Positions 30,230-37,732 of a stretch of DNA of 64,000 nt are shown here, piece by piece. Under the pieces are notes generated by a model. That model did no database searches. It was not told the DNA's origin and saw only the letters and a program-made list of their open reading frames with translations. Within the stretch, counting starts at the first letter, position 1, and every line of letters starts with the position of its first letter. The stretch is from Jiangella sp. DSM 45060. Lineage in GTDB: Bacteria > Actinomycetota > Actinomycetes > Jiangellales > Jiangellaceae. The translations under genes and the position numbers were made by a program. Where the stretch lies: NCBI RefSeq assembly GCF_900105175.1, contig NZ_LT629771.1:6592622-6656621 (forward strand), read 5' to 3'.

Positions 30230-30447
30230 GGGTCGTCCTCGCAGTCCGCGCACACGACACCGTTTGCCGGCGGCCGGTCCAGCCACGGCCCGACACCAGG
30301 TGCCGCGAGCGCACCGCACACGGCGATGTTCGAGCGGCTCTGTCGGTGCCAGCCGCCCCACACGTCGATGAACCAGCGCCGCTGCCGGTCGGCGGTGATC
30401 GTCATCGCCGTACCGCCGAAGTGTCCAGCCTCAGGCGTACCGTCCAC
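30226..30447 (-). CDS. Small zinc-ribbon-like prophage protein
   Basis: 73 residues. The C terminus has AVCGALAAPGVGPW and VVCADCEDDP, a probable metal site. GTG at 30447 has GAGG 7 nt upstream; ATG at 30405 is an alternative. First gene of this leftward sub-cluster and divergent from the single rightward gene at 30450. Confidence 0.6.
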   Translation of the reverse strand: MDGTPEAGHFGGTAMTITADRQRRWFIDVWGGWHRQSRSNIAVCGALAAPGVGPWLDRPPANGVVCADCEDDP

Positions 30448-30449
30448 GC

Positions 30450-30926
30450 ATGGACCTCAGCCTGTTCATTGCGTTCGCCGCCGCCGTGATCGCATTGGGA
30501 GCTGCGATCTTCACCGGCCTGCAATGGAGCGAGAGTCGCCGATCCGCGAACCAGGCGACGCGCTCGGCCGACGAGGCGGCCAGGGCCGCCGATGCTGCCG
30601 ACCGATCTGCGGCGGCCGCCGAAGGCTCGCTCGAGCTTCAGCGTAGGGCGGCCGACCAGGAGCGAGTCGTGTGGGAGTTCACCCAGATCTCTGGGCAGGG
30701 TCGCTACGCACTTCGAAACGACGGCACGGACGCCGCGCTGAACGTCCGGATCGAACCGCACGCCACCGTCTTCGAGGGCGAGACCCAATACGACGAGTTC
30801 GCGGCTGGCCAGGAGGAGGCGTACCACGCCGAGGAGTACGGCAACGAGGGCTACATCATCGTGCGATGGCACCAGGAGGGTGATGCCGCCGATAGCCGTC
30901 CCCGCGCGAAGAAGCTCCATCTGTAG
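30450..30926 (+). CDS. Membrane-anchored coiled-coil protein (moron candidate)
   Basis: 158 residues: an N-terminal membrane helix (DLSLFIAFAAAVIALGAAIF), an Ala/Arg-rich coiled coil (about 28-70), then a beta-rich soluble domain (WEFTQISGQGRYALRNDGTD ... EGYIIVRWHQEG). It is the only rightward gene inside a long leftward operon. There is no ribosome binding site, but a -10-like TACCGT ends 6 nt before the ATG, the spacing of a leaderless actinobacterial mRNA. That fits a gene expressed on its own during lysogeny; surface or exclusion functions are typical of such genes, but nothing here proves one. Confidence 0.7.
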   Translation: MDLSLFIAFAAAVIALGAAIFTGLQWSESRRSANQATRSADEAARAADAADRSAAAAEGSLELQRRAADQERVVWEFTQISGQGRYALRNDGTDAALNVRIEPHATVFEGETQYDEFAAGQEEAYHAEEYGNEGYIIVRWHQEGDAADSRPRAKKLHL

Positions 30927-30949
30927 GGCGGTGACCAGGACTGGCGGCT

Positions 30950-31144
30950 TCACCCGACAGCCCTTCCCCGTCGGTATCGCCCGCGGCCGCGGCGCACCGC
31001 TGGCCGCCACGAGCGGCCCGCGACGCGGCGTGCGGGTGTCGGCGGCCAGGCCGGCGAAGCCGGCCGCACAAGGCGGGCAGCGCGGAAGGTGCCGAGGCTG
31101 ATCGCGAGCGCCGGGCCCCACACGGCGACGAACTCGTGGATCAT
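30950..31144 (-). CDS. Small membrane protein
   Basis: 64 residues. One hydrophobic helix (FVAVWGPALAISLGTF) followed by a very basic tail with many arginines. ATGA overlap with the upstream gene. Function unknown. Confidence 0.55.
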   Translation of the reverse strand: MIHEFVAVWGPALAISLGTFRAARLVRPASPAWPPTPARRVAGRSWRPAVRRGRGRYRRGRAVG

Positions 31145-31365
31145 GACTCGATCACCTCGACCGTGCACCGCTCCGGCACCAGCAGGAACGGCCGGCCGTT
31201 CAGCACCACCCACGTCCGCTCGAGCTGGTGCACGATCCGGTCGAGTACGCCAGCTATCCGGGTCGGTCCGGTCGTCAGGTTGGGCGCGTGCTGCTCGGTC
31301 ACGATGACCTGCCGTCCGATGTCCTCGCCGGACAGCGTCGCCAGCGGTCGCGCCGTCGCCGTCAC
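31141..31365 (-). CDS. Prophage hypothetical protein
   Basis: 74 residues from GTG 31365 (VTATARPLATLSGEDIGRQV...). Beta-rich with LERTWVVLNGRPFLLVPERC, resembling small SH3-like phage proteins. GTGA overlap with the HTH gene upstream. Confidence 0.6.
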   Translation of the reverse strand: MTATARPLATLSGEDIGRQVIVTEQHAPNLTTGPTRIAGVLDRIVHQLERTWVVLNGRPFLLVPERCTVEVIES

Positions 31366-31562
31366 CGTGCGCCGCCGTTGCGCAGGGCGAGGACTTCGGC
31401 CTCGCGGTAGCGGCGGTGGCCGCCCGGCGTGTAGACGGGGGTGAGCTTCCCGGCCTCGGCCCACCGGCTGACCGTCTTGACGTTCACGCGGAACAGCTCC
31501 GCCACCTCGAGCGGCAGCAGCAGCGGCTCGGCGGCAACGGGCGCGGCGCGACGGCGCGTCAC
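31362..31562 (-). CDS. BldC/MerR-like HTH protein, possible excisionase
   Basis: 66 residues from GTG 31562. LLLPLEVAELFRVNVKTVSR, W, AEAGKLTPVYTPGGHRRYRE is the minimal MerR/BldC helix-turn-helix used by BldC and by many actinophage excisionases. It could direct excision or regulate early genes. Coupled by GTGA overlaps to both neighbours. A second protein of the same type is encoded at 32277-32480. Confidence 0.8.
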   Translation of the reverse strand: MTRRRAAPVAAEPLLLPLEVAELFRVNVKTVSRWAEAGKLTPVYTPGGHRRYREAEVLALRNGGAR

Positions 31563-31945
31563 GGCGTCACCGCCGCGGGCCGGTTCGGCACCCACCGTGC
31601 CGCAGTCGTCGACGTCCCAGGGTCAGCGCTCCACCCACCGTCACGGGCAAGCTCGAGCGCCTGGCCGACGGCGGCCTCGTACGGCAGCTCGACCGGCAGG
31701 GTGTAGGCGCCGATCCGGCGGTCCAGCTCGACCAGGTCGGCCACGGTCTCGAGGGCGATCTGCAGCGCAGCGACGATGCCGCCGTAGACGCCGCCCATGC
31801 GCAGCGCGGACTTCATCAGCCGCACCGCGGCGCCCTCGACCTCAATCCGCTCGCGGAGCAGCTCTTCCCGCCGGGTCTTGCGGGCCAGTTCGTACACGTA
31901 CGGGCCGCCCCGCAGCCCGCCTGCCGGTGCTTGTTCAGTCGGCAT
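31559..31945 (-). CDS. Prophage hypothetical protein
   Basis: 128 residues. ATG 31945 is preceded by GGAG at 6 nt. Helical, with ARKTRREELLRERIEVEGAA and GIVAALQIALETVADLVELD. No family recognised; starts the sub-operon below the terminator at 32037. Confidence 0.65.
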   Translation of the reverse strand: MPTEQAPAGGLRGGPYVYELARKTRREELLRERIEVEGAAVRLMKSALRMGGVYGGIVAALQIALETVADLVELDRRIGAYTLPVELPYEAAVGQALELARDGGWSADPGTSTTAARWVPNRPAAVTP

Positions 31946-32036
31946 GGGATACTCCGATCTCTTGGTCAAGGCGGGCGCCGGCCCTTCCGGGGATGGTCTG
32001 GTCGGTGCCCGCCGATCTACGTCGGGTCGGTGGATT

Positions 32037-32078
32037 CCCGGGTGGCGCCGGGGCAGGGAGTCACCGGCGCCACCCGGG
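32037..32078 (-). terminator. Strong hairpin downstream of the first two early genes
   Basis: CCCGGGTGGCGCCGG and CCGGCGCCACCCGGG form a perfect 15-bp stem with a 12-nt loop, just after the stop of the gene at 32086. It would stop or attenuate the leftward early transcript before the rest of the operon. Confidence 0.75.
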
Positions 32079-32085
32079 CGCTCGG

Positions 32086-32280
32086 TCAGTCCTCCGTGTA
32101 GCCGTGTCGCTCGAGTGCGGCGCGTGCGCGGGCGGCCATGTTCGCCCGGTCGACCGCCTGGCCGACGTCGTCACGGGACGCCTTGCCGCGCCGTCGGGCG
32201 CGTTCGGTCGCCGCCACCCGCCGCGTCGCGGACTCCTCGCGCTCCCGCGCCTGCCGGGCCACGTCACGGGACTTGCTCAT
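32086..32280 (-). CDS. Small charged helical protein
   Basis: 64 residues, almost entirely Arg/Ala/Glu helix (MSKSRDVARQAREREESATR...). Coupled by ATGA to the upstream HTH gene and followed by a strong hairpin. Function unknown; possibly a partner of the HTH protein. Confidence 0.65.
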   Translation of the reverse strand: MSKSRDVARQAREREESATRRVAATERARRRGKASRDDVGQAVDRANMAARARAALERHGYTED

Positions 32281-32480
32281 CGGGTGGCCGCCCCAGCCGT
32301 GAGGAGGGTCCGGACGTCCCCGCGGCGGAAGCGGCGGTGCCCGGTCGGTGTGCGGTCCGAGGCGATCTTGCCGGCGCGCTCCCAGCGCTTCAGCGTGTCG
32401 GGGTGCACGCCCAGCATCGAGGCAGCCTCACCGACGGGGATCAGATCCTCGTCGCTGTGCCGTGCTTGCGTAGGTTGCAT
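32277..32480 (-). CDS. BldC/MerR-like HTH protein in the cro position
   Basis: 67 residues: LIPVGEAASMLGVHPDTLKR, W, ERAGKIASDRTPTGHRRFRR is a MerR/BldC-type HTH. It is the first gene leftward from the repressor-like gene, the place where lambdoid and BPs-type phages keep cro or an excisionase. It is expressed from a good -35/-10 promoter and appears leaderless. Confidence 0.8.
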   Translation of the reverse strand: MQPTQARHSDEDLIPVGEAASMLGVHPDTLKRWERAGKIASDRTPTGHRRFRRGDVRTLLTAGAATR

Positions 32481-32487
32481 GCGGCAG

Positions 32488-32517
32488 ACCTAAGCATGCT
32501 CAGATTCAAAGTGTCAA
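32488..32517 (-). promoter_or_regulatory. Leaderless early promoter with embedded palindrome
   Basis: Reading leftward: -35 TTGACA (32517-32512), 18-bp spacer, -10 TTAGGT (32493-32488), then 7 nt to the ATG at 32480. A palindrome AGCATGCT (32493-32500) abuts the -10 and is a candidate operator for the divergent repressor-like protein. Confidence 0.7.
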
Positions 32518-32579
32518 CGGTGTGATTCGGCGTGGCGGCATTCAAGCGGCTCTTGCGCCGGTTTGCATGGGGTGGCAAG

Positions 32580-32921
32580 ATGCCCGCTATGCAGAACTCG
32601 ACCGAACGCGCCAGGCCGCTGATTCCTGAGTGGACACTGGCTGACCGGCTGCGGAAGGTTCGGCTGACCACGGGGCTGCAACAGCGCGACTTCGCCGAGA
32701 GGCTGCAGGTGACGGCGAGCGCCTACGCGCAGTGGGAGGCGGGCAACACGAAGCCGCGTGACATCGTCACGGTGGCCCGTCGAATCGAGATGCTCACCGG
32801 AGTGCCGGCGACGTGGATTCTCGGTCTGTACACGGAAACACCCCGGCCAGATGGCCCGGCCGGGGTGGAGGGTGATGACTCGGTGGCGCGCCCGAAGGGA
32901 TTCGAACCCCTAACCTTCTGA
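32580..32921 (+). CDS. XRE-family immunity repressor candidate, truncated by integration
   Basis: 113 residues in the prophage. An XRE HTH occupies about 19-82 (LADRLRKVRLTTGLQQRDFA ... SAYAQWEAGNTKPRDIVTVA). Its last 11 codons (ARPKGFEPLTF) and TGA lie in attR, antisense to tRNA-Arg. The TGA exists only because the base after the att core is A; with the attP sequence it becomes TGG and the frame continues 49 codons to ...SGRAA, overlapping int. So the prophage and virion forms of this protein differ. ATG 32580 follows GGGGTGG; GTG 32532 and ATG 32589 are alternatives. It is divergent from a BldC-like gene, as rep is from cro in BPs-type phages. Confidence 0.85.
   Translation: MPAMQNSTERARPLIPEWTLADRLRKVRLTTGLQQRDFAERLQVTASAYAQWEAGNTKPRDIVTVARRIEMLTGVPATWILGLYTETPRPDGPAGVEGDDSVARPKGFEPLTF
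32839..32867 (-). terminator. Phage-supplied terminator for tRNA-Arg
   Basis: CACCCCGGCC and GGCCGGGGTG form a perfect 10-bp stem with a 9-nt loop. Read leftward from the tRNA it is followed by TTTCCGTGT. It overlaps the 3' coding part of the repressor-like gene. Confidence 0.7.
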
Positions 32922-32959
32922 TCCGTAGTCAGATGCTCTATCCGTTGAGCTACGGGCGC
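32884..32959 (-). tRNA. tRNA-Arg (anticodon ACG)
   Basis: Acceptor strands GCGCCCG/CGGGCGC pair perfectly; anticodon loop CTACGGA gives ACG; the T loop is GTTCGAATC. 73 nt plus an encoded CCA (32886-32884). The 3' half is part of the prophage att core, and the CCA comes from phage DNA. A -10-like TACACT lies about 30 bp upstream (32995-32990). Confidence 0.96.
32886..32920. repeat. attR core
   Basis: 35-bp copy of the att core within tRNA-Arg, one mismatch to 11433-11467. Confidence 0.93.
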
Positions 32960-33116
32960 TCAGTCCGCGATGAAGCGAACCGGAGACCGAGTGTACCGGT
33001 CCGAGCGACCAGGCCGAAATCGGATTCGGCCGCCGGCCGGCGGACCGCTCGCGACCAGCGCGGACGGCACCTATAGCGTGTGACATGACACCACCACGAC
33101 GAGAAGGTGACCGCCC

Positions 33117-34316
33117 ATGGGCCAGCAGCCGGCCAGCCTGACCATCACGAACGCCCGCATCTTCGACGGCTCCTCGGCCGAGCTGACCGAGGGCGACGTC
33201 CACATCGTCGACGGCGTGATCGTGGACCCCGGCACCGTCGAGGACCGCGCGGCGACGACGATCGACGCGCGGGGTGGGACGGTCGTGCCGGGGCTGATCG
33301 ACGCGCACTGCCATGCGTACGGCATCGGGCTGGACATGGTCGGCATCGAGTCGAGCCCGCTGAGCTACGTCGCGCTCAAGGCGGCGCAACGCCTGAACAA
33401 CGCGCTGTGCCGCGGCTTCACCACCGTCCGCGACGTCGCCGGCGGCGATCCCGGCCTGGCCAGTGCGCTGGACGAGGGCCTGGTGGCGGCGCCGCGCTAC
33501 TTCTACACCGGCCCGGCGCTGTCCCAGACCGGCGGCCACGGCGACCCCCGTCCCGGCGACCGCGACCTGTGCGCCGGGCACTCCCACATGACCGAGGTCG
33601 TCGACGGGGTGGACGCGGTGCGCACGGCCGTCCGCGACCGGTTCCGCCGTGGCGCCCACGCCATCAAGATCATGACGTCGGGCGGGGTGGTGTCGCTGAC
33701 CGACCCGATCCACCGGCCGCAGTACAGCGTCGACGAGGTCCGTGCGATCACCGACGAGGCGGCCCGCCGCGGCTCGTACGTCGCCGCGCACGCGTACTCG
33801 CCGGAGGCGATCGAGCACTCCGTCGTCAACGGCGTCCGCTCGATCGAGCACGGCAACCTGCTCGACGAGCCGACCGCCCGGCTGATGGCCGACCACGGCG
33901 CGTTCCTCGTCCCGACCCTGGCCGCGTACGACGCCATGGACCGCCGCGGCGACGCGGTCGGGCTGAACCCGATCTCCAAGGCCAAGAACCGCGAGGTGCT
34001 CGACTCCGGCAAGCACGCCATCGAACTGGCGCGGGCCGCCGGCGTCCGGGTCGGCTTCGGTACCGACCTCATGGGCGACCTCGAGGACGACCAGCTGGTC
34101 GGGCTGCGGCTGCAGGTCGAGGTGCTCGGCGTGCTGGACGCGCTCCGCTCGGCCACATCGGTCAACGCCCAGTTGCTCGGCCGCGACGACCTGGGCCGGA
34201 TCGGCGCCGGTGCCGCCGGCGACCTCCTCCTGTTCGACGGCGACCCGTTCGCCGATGCGTCGCTGCTGTGGAACGAGAAGGGGCGGACGGTCATCCGGGC
34301 GGGCGCCGTCGTCTGA
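33117..34316 (+). CDS. Amidohydrolase (imidazolonepropionase/prolidase-like)
   Basis: 399 residues. Composite amidohydrolase with N-terminal beta domain (ITNARIFDGSSAELTEGDVH) and metal-dependent TIM barrel: GLIDAHCHAYG (HxH), IKIMTSGGV (lysine or carboxylysine), AAHAYSPEAI, SIEHGN and FGTDLMGD supply the usual ligands. Closest in look to the Xaa-Pro dipeptidase/Sgx9260 and imidazolonepropionase-like group, which hydrolyse N-acyl amino acids or cyclic amides. GAAGGTGA lies about 7 nt before the ATG; TATAGC at 33072-33077 may be the -10. First chromosomal gene beyond the prophage. Confidence 0.87.
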   Translation: MGQQPASLTITNARIFDGSSAELTEGDVHIVDGVIVDPGTVEDRAATTIDARGGTVVPGLIDAHCHAYGIGLDMVGIESSPLSYVALKAAQRLNNALCRGFTTVRDVAGGDPGLASALDEGLVAAPRYFYTGPALSQTGGHGDPRPGDRDLCAGHSHMTEVVDGVDAVRTAVRDRFRRGAHAIKIMTSGGVVSLTDPIHRPQYSVDEVRAITDEAARRGSYVAAHAYSPEAIEHSVVNGVRSIEHGNLLDEPTARLMADHGAFLVPTLAAYDAMDRRGDAVGLNPISKAKNREVLDSGKHAIELARAAGVRVGFGTDLMGDLEDDQLVGLRLQVEVLGVLDALRSATSVNAQLLGRDDLGRIGAGAAGDLLLFDGDPFADASLLWNEKGRTVIRAGAVV

Positions 34317-34444
34317 TCCCGGGGGCGGGCCGGTGAGCTGGGCGCCTTGCCGGTCCGCGGCGGGCGAACGGGTCCGCGCGGGGCGGCGCGGCAGCGGTCG
34401 AGCAGGCCGGACGTGCCCGAGGCCGCGGCGGGCCAGCGGACAGC

Positions 34445-34770
34445 GAGCCGGGGCGCAGGGCTGGCGGGCACAGGGCGGGCACGGGGCTGGCTGGCACAGG
34501 ACCAGCGGAGAAGCGAGCCGGGGGCGCAGGGCTGGCGGGCACAGGGCGGGCACAGGGCTGGCGGGCAGCGCGGTTCGCGGCGCGAGGTTGTCGGTGCCCG
34601 CCCGTAGGGTGGGCCCCACCCGGGCCGGGAGGGGTCGACCTGCCACCGCGCGACGTGGCGCTCCTGGGGTCGTGGGTGGGGTGTCGGTGCCGCGTGCCGG
34701 GAGGGGTCGACCTGCCGCCGCGCGACGTGGCGCTCCTGGGGTCGTGGGTGGGGGTCGGTGCCGCGTGCCG
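34445..34770. repeat. Tandem duplications in a gene-free stretch
   Basis: A segment of about 50 bp (GCGAGCCGGGG...GGGCTGGC) at about 34445-34494 recurs at about 34512-34563. A 72-bp unit starting GGAGGGGTCGACCTGCC at 34628 recurs at 34700 with one-base length change. The whole 34317-35160 interval has extreme G+C and no gene I can support. Confidence 0.75.
34587..34614 (+). repeat. Dispersed hairpin repeat, copy A
   Basis: Begins GTTGTCGGTGCCCGCCCGTA and ends GGGTGGGC; GCCCGCCC-GTA-GGGTGGGC folds into a short hairpin. Same 28-bp core as copies at 37450, 37636 and 54698 (reverse). Confidence 0.8.
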
Positions 34771-35161
34771 GGTGCGGTCGGGCTGCCGTGCCGGATGCGG
34801 CCGAGCTGCCGTGCCGGTTGGTGGACGGGTCCGGCGCCGCACGCCGGGAGTGCCCGAGCCCGTGGTGCCGGCGCGGCAACGGGCTCCGTGCCTCGTGCCG
34901 AGTCGCGGTAGCGGGCGGTGCGCTGGTCCGGCGGTTCGTGCCCGAGTCGCGGCGGCAGGTGGTGCGCGGGTATCAAGGCTGACTGCGCGACCCGCCCGGA
35001 GCCGCGGCGGCGGGCTGGTGTGCCGGGTCGCGGCCCGGCGTGCCCCAGGCGTGGCGCCGAGCGAACCCCGCGCGCGCCCGGCCCGAGGCGGACGGTGGTC
35101 CGGTCGTCCCCGGCGGGTGGCGCGCAGTCGCCCGTCCGAAGCGTCCCGACAGCAGCGCTCC

Positions 35162-35205
35162 TGGTACGTACCACCATCATCAACTGGTGCGGTGAGGTAC
35201 GTACC
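35162..35205. promoter_or_regulatory. Paired palindromic operators upstream of pckG
   Basis: GGTACGTACC occurs at 35163-35172 (within TGGTACGTACCA) and again at 35196-35205, centres 33 bp apart, about three helical turns. They lie 210-250 bp before pckG in an AT-richer stretch. The GT...AC form is typical of GntR-family sites; a TTGTCC-N17-TGTGGT promoter-like pair follows. Confidence 0.6.
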
Positions 35206-35416
35206 ACTGTCCATTTTGTCCGGAATTTTGGGCACCTGTGTGGTCCTGATCACCCCATCGTCGGTTCCAGCACCTGAGATGCCGGTCCTAGCGTGCTGAG
35301 CATCCCCGCGGAACACCGCCCGTCTCCGAATGGCCTGAGACCGGGTCGCTTCCGCACACCCGGAACGCGCCGCAGGGCCGACTGCGCGCCCCGATCACGA
35401 AAAGGGTGACCGCTAC

Positions 35417-37252
35417 ATGACGACGTTCGCCGAACCCGGAGCTGCACACGATCTCGACGACGCGCCCACGTCCCACGCAGGTTTGCTCGCCTGGGTCCGC
35501 GAGGTCGCGGAGCTGACCCAGCCGGACCGCATCCACTGGTGCGACGGTTCCGACGAGGAGTGGACGACCCTCACCGACGAGCTGGTCGACGCGGGCACGA
35601 TCGTCAGGCTGAACCCGGAGAAGAAGCCGAATTCGTTCTGGGCGCGCACGGACCCGACGGACGTGGCGCGGGTGGAGGAGCGGACGTTCATCTGCTCGGT
35701 GAACGAGGCGGACGCGGGGCCGACGAACAACTGGCGCGACCCGAACGAGATGAAGGCCGAGATGACCGAGCTCTACAAGGGCTCGATGCGCGGCCGCACG
35801 ATGTACGTCATCCCGTTCTGCATGGGCCCGCTGACGGCGGCGAACCCGATGTTCGGGGTCGAGCTGACGGACTCGCCGTACGTGACGGTGTCGATGCGCA
35901 TCATGGCGCGCATGGGCGCCCGCGTCCTCGAGGCGATGGGCGACGACGCGCCGTTCGTGCCGTGTCTGCACAGTGTCGGCGCGCCGCTGGAGCCGGGCCA
36001 GCAGGACGTCGCATGGCCGTGCAACGAGACCAAGTTCATCACCCAGTTCCCCGAGGAGCGGATGATCTGGTCGTACGGCTCCGGCTACGGCGGCAACTCG
36101 CTGCTGGGCAAGAAGTGCTACTCGCTGCGCATCGCCAGCGCCATGGCCCGCGACGAGGGCTGGCTGGCCGAGCACATGCTGATCCTCAAGCTCACCGCAC
36201 CGCACGGCGCCGTCCACTACATCGCGGCCGCGTTCCCGTCGGCCTGCGGCAAGACGAACCTGGCGATGCTGGAGCCGACCATCCCGGGCTGGAAGGTCGA
36301 GACGCTCGGCGACGACATCGCGTGGATGCGCTTCGGCGACGACGGCCGGCTGTACGCCGTCAACCCGGAGTTCGGCCTGTTCGGCGTCGCGCCCGGCACC
36401 GGCTGGAAGACCAACCCGAACGCCATGCGCACCATCGCCAAGGGCAACAGCGTCTTCACCAACGTCGCGCTCACCGACGACGGCGACATCTGGTGGGAGG
36501 GCATGACGGACGAGCCGCCGGCGCACCTGACCGACTGGAAGGGCCGCGACTGGACCCCCGACAGCGACGAGGTCAGCTCGCACCCGAACTCGCGGTTCTG
36601 CACGCCCATCGAGCAGTGCCCGATCATCGCGTCGGAGTACGACGACCCGCGTGGGGTGCCGATCTCGGCGATCCTGTTCGGCGGACGGCGAGCGACGACG
36701 ATCCCGCTGGTCACCGAGGCGCGCGACTGGACCCACGGCGTCTTCATGGGTTCCACGCTCTCGTCGGAGACGACGGCGGCGGCGGCCGGCAAGGTGGGCG
36801 TCGTCCGGCGCGACCCGATGGCGATGCTGCCGTTCATCGGCTACAACGCCGGCGACTATTTCGCGCACTGGATCGCGATGGGCAAGGACGCCGACGCCGT
36901 CAAGCTGCCGAAGATCTTCTACGTGAACTGGTTCCGCCGCGACGACGACGGCGGCTTCCTCTGGCCGGGCTTCGGCGAGAACGGCCGCGTCCTCAAGTGG
37001 GTCGTCGAGCGGCTGGAGGGCCTGGCGGCGGCGACGGAGACGCCGATCGGCCACGTGCCGACGCCGGAGTCGCTGGACACCTCGGGCCTGGATCTGACGG
37101 CTGAGCAACTGGCCGCCTGCCTCGAGGTCGACCCGGAGGAGTGGCGGGCCGAGGTGCCGGGCATCGCCGAGTGGTTCGACAAGTTCGGCGACCAACTGCC
37201 GACCCTGCTCTGGGCCGAGCTCGACGGCCTCAAGGCGCGCCTGGGCATGTGA
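35417..37252 (+). CDS. pckG: Phosphoenolpyruvate carboxykinase (GTP)
   Basis: 611 residues, full length for the GTP-dependent family. Recognisable are the substrate region ([14 protein letters not shown]), the kinase-1a P-loop FPSACGKTN (about 275-283) with the active-site cysteine, the metal segment [15 protein letters not shown] and the nucleotide-binding [18 protein letters not shown]. It converts oxaloacetate and GTP to PEP, CO2 and GDP, opening gluconeogenesis. AAAGGGTGA precedes the ATG. A pair of 10-bp palindromes upstream suggests carbon-source control. Followed by repeats, so transcribed alone. Confidence 0.97.
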   Translation: MTTFAEPGAAHDLDDAPTSHAGLLAWVREVAELTQPDRIHWCDGSDEEWTTLTDELVDAGTIVRLNPEKKPNSFWARTDPTDVARVEERTFICSVNEADAGPTNNWRDPNEMKAEMTELYKGSMRGRTMYVIPFCMGPLTAANPMFGVELTDSPYVTVSMRIMARMGARVLEAMGDDAPFVPCLHSVGAPLEPGQQDVAWPCNETKFITQFPEERMIWSYGSGYGGNSLLGKKCYSLRIASAMARDEGWLAEHMLILKLTAPHGAVHYIAAAFPSACGKTNLAMLEPTIPGWKVETLGDDIAWMRFGDDGRLYAVNPEFGLFGVAPGTGWKTNPNAMRTIAKGNSVFTNVALTDDGDIWWEGMTDEPPAHLTDWKGRDWTPDSDEVSSHPNSRFCTPIEQCPIIASEYDDPRGVPISAILFGGRRATTIPLVTEARDWTHGVFMGSTLSSETTAAAAGKVGVVRRDPMAMLPFIGYNAGDYFAHWIAMGKDADAVKLPKIFYVNWFRRDDDGGFLWPGFGENGRVLKWVVERLEGLAAATETPIGHVPTPESLDTSGLDLTAEQLAACLEVDPEEWRAEVPGIAEWFDKFGDQLPTLLWAELDGLKARLGM

Positions 37253-37430
37253 CCACGACGGGCGCCCGGCCGCCGGCCGGGCGCGTGGCCGCTGGCCGGG
37301 TGCCTGGCCGCCGGTTGGGCGCCAGAGCGAGGCCCGGCTGGCGGCGCGCCCGAGCGCGGCGCGGCTGAGCGGGCGGCTGAGCGCGGCGCGGCTGAGCGGG
37401 CGGCTGAGCGGGCGCGGGATGGGCAGTCGC

Positions 37431-37545
37431 GTGGCCAGGCGTTTCGGAGGTTGTCGGTGCCCGCCCGTAGGGTGGGCACCCTCCCTAGAGGGGCGGGTCA
37501 TACCTACCTCGCGACGCCGCCGCCACGACACTGCCACCCGGGTCA
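37431..37545 (+). repeat. 115-bp direct repeat with dispersed hairpin core, copy B
   Basis: Starts GTGGCCAGGCGTTTCGG and contains the 28-bp core at 37450-37477 followed by ACCCTCCCTAGAGGGGCGGG. About 90% or more identical to 37617-37732. No gene between 37253 and 37729. Confidence 0.88.
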
Positions 37546-37616
37546 GCCAGCGGCGGGCACCCGGGTGGGCGCGGCTGGCAGTGTTGCCGGGCGGGCGCGG
37601 GTGGCTGGGCGGCCGT

Positions 37617-37732
37617 GTGGCCAGGCGTTTCGGGCGTTGTCCGTGCCCGCCCGTAGGGTGGGCACCCTCCCTAGAGGGGCGGGTCATACCTACCTCGCGC
37701 CGACCGCCGCCACGACACTGTCACCCGGGTCA
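37617..37732 (+). repeat. 116-bp direct repeat with dispersed hairpin core, copy C
   Basis: Core at 37636-37663. The repeat runs to the stop codon of the luciferase-like gene, which reads the other way, so it may supply that operon's terminator. Confidence 0.88.

Larger units (their letters stand above)
11433..32920. mobile_element. Compact prophage integrated in tRNA-Arg(ACG)
   Basis: The element is bounded by a 35-bp direct repeat (one mismatch) derived from the 3' end of tRNA-Arg; unit length from att to att is 21,453 bp. It carries a tyrosine integrase at the left end, rightward small genes, then a leftward set of tail, capsid, portal, terminase, HNH, holin, endolysin, replication-initiator and small regulatory genes, and a rightward repressor-like gene at the right end. 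The structural set is that of a siphovirus with HK97-type head. It is unusually small: no polymerase or helicase, no recognised small terminase, no frameshifted tail chaperone pair, a 584-residue tape measure. All genes appear intact, so it may be functional. Confidence 0.93.

Noticed and set aside
11433-32920. Phage satellite or integrative conjugative element
   Set aside because: It carries a full head, tail, packaging and lysis set, and no conjugation genes.
32910-35207. 765-codon leftward open frame across the amidohydrolase
   Set aside because: Antisense to a clearly conserved amidohydrolase; low complexity Pro/Arg/Ala translation.
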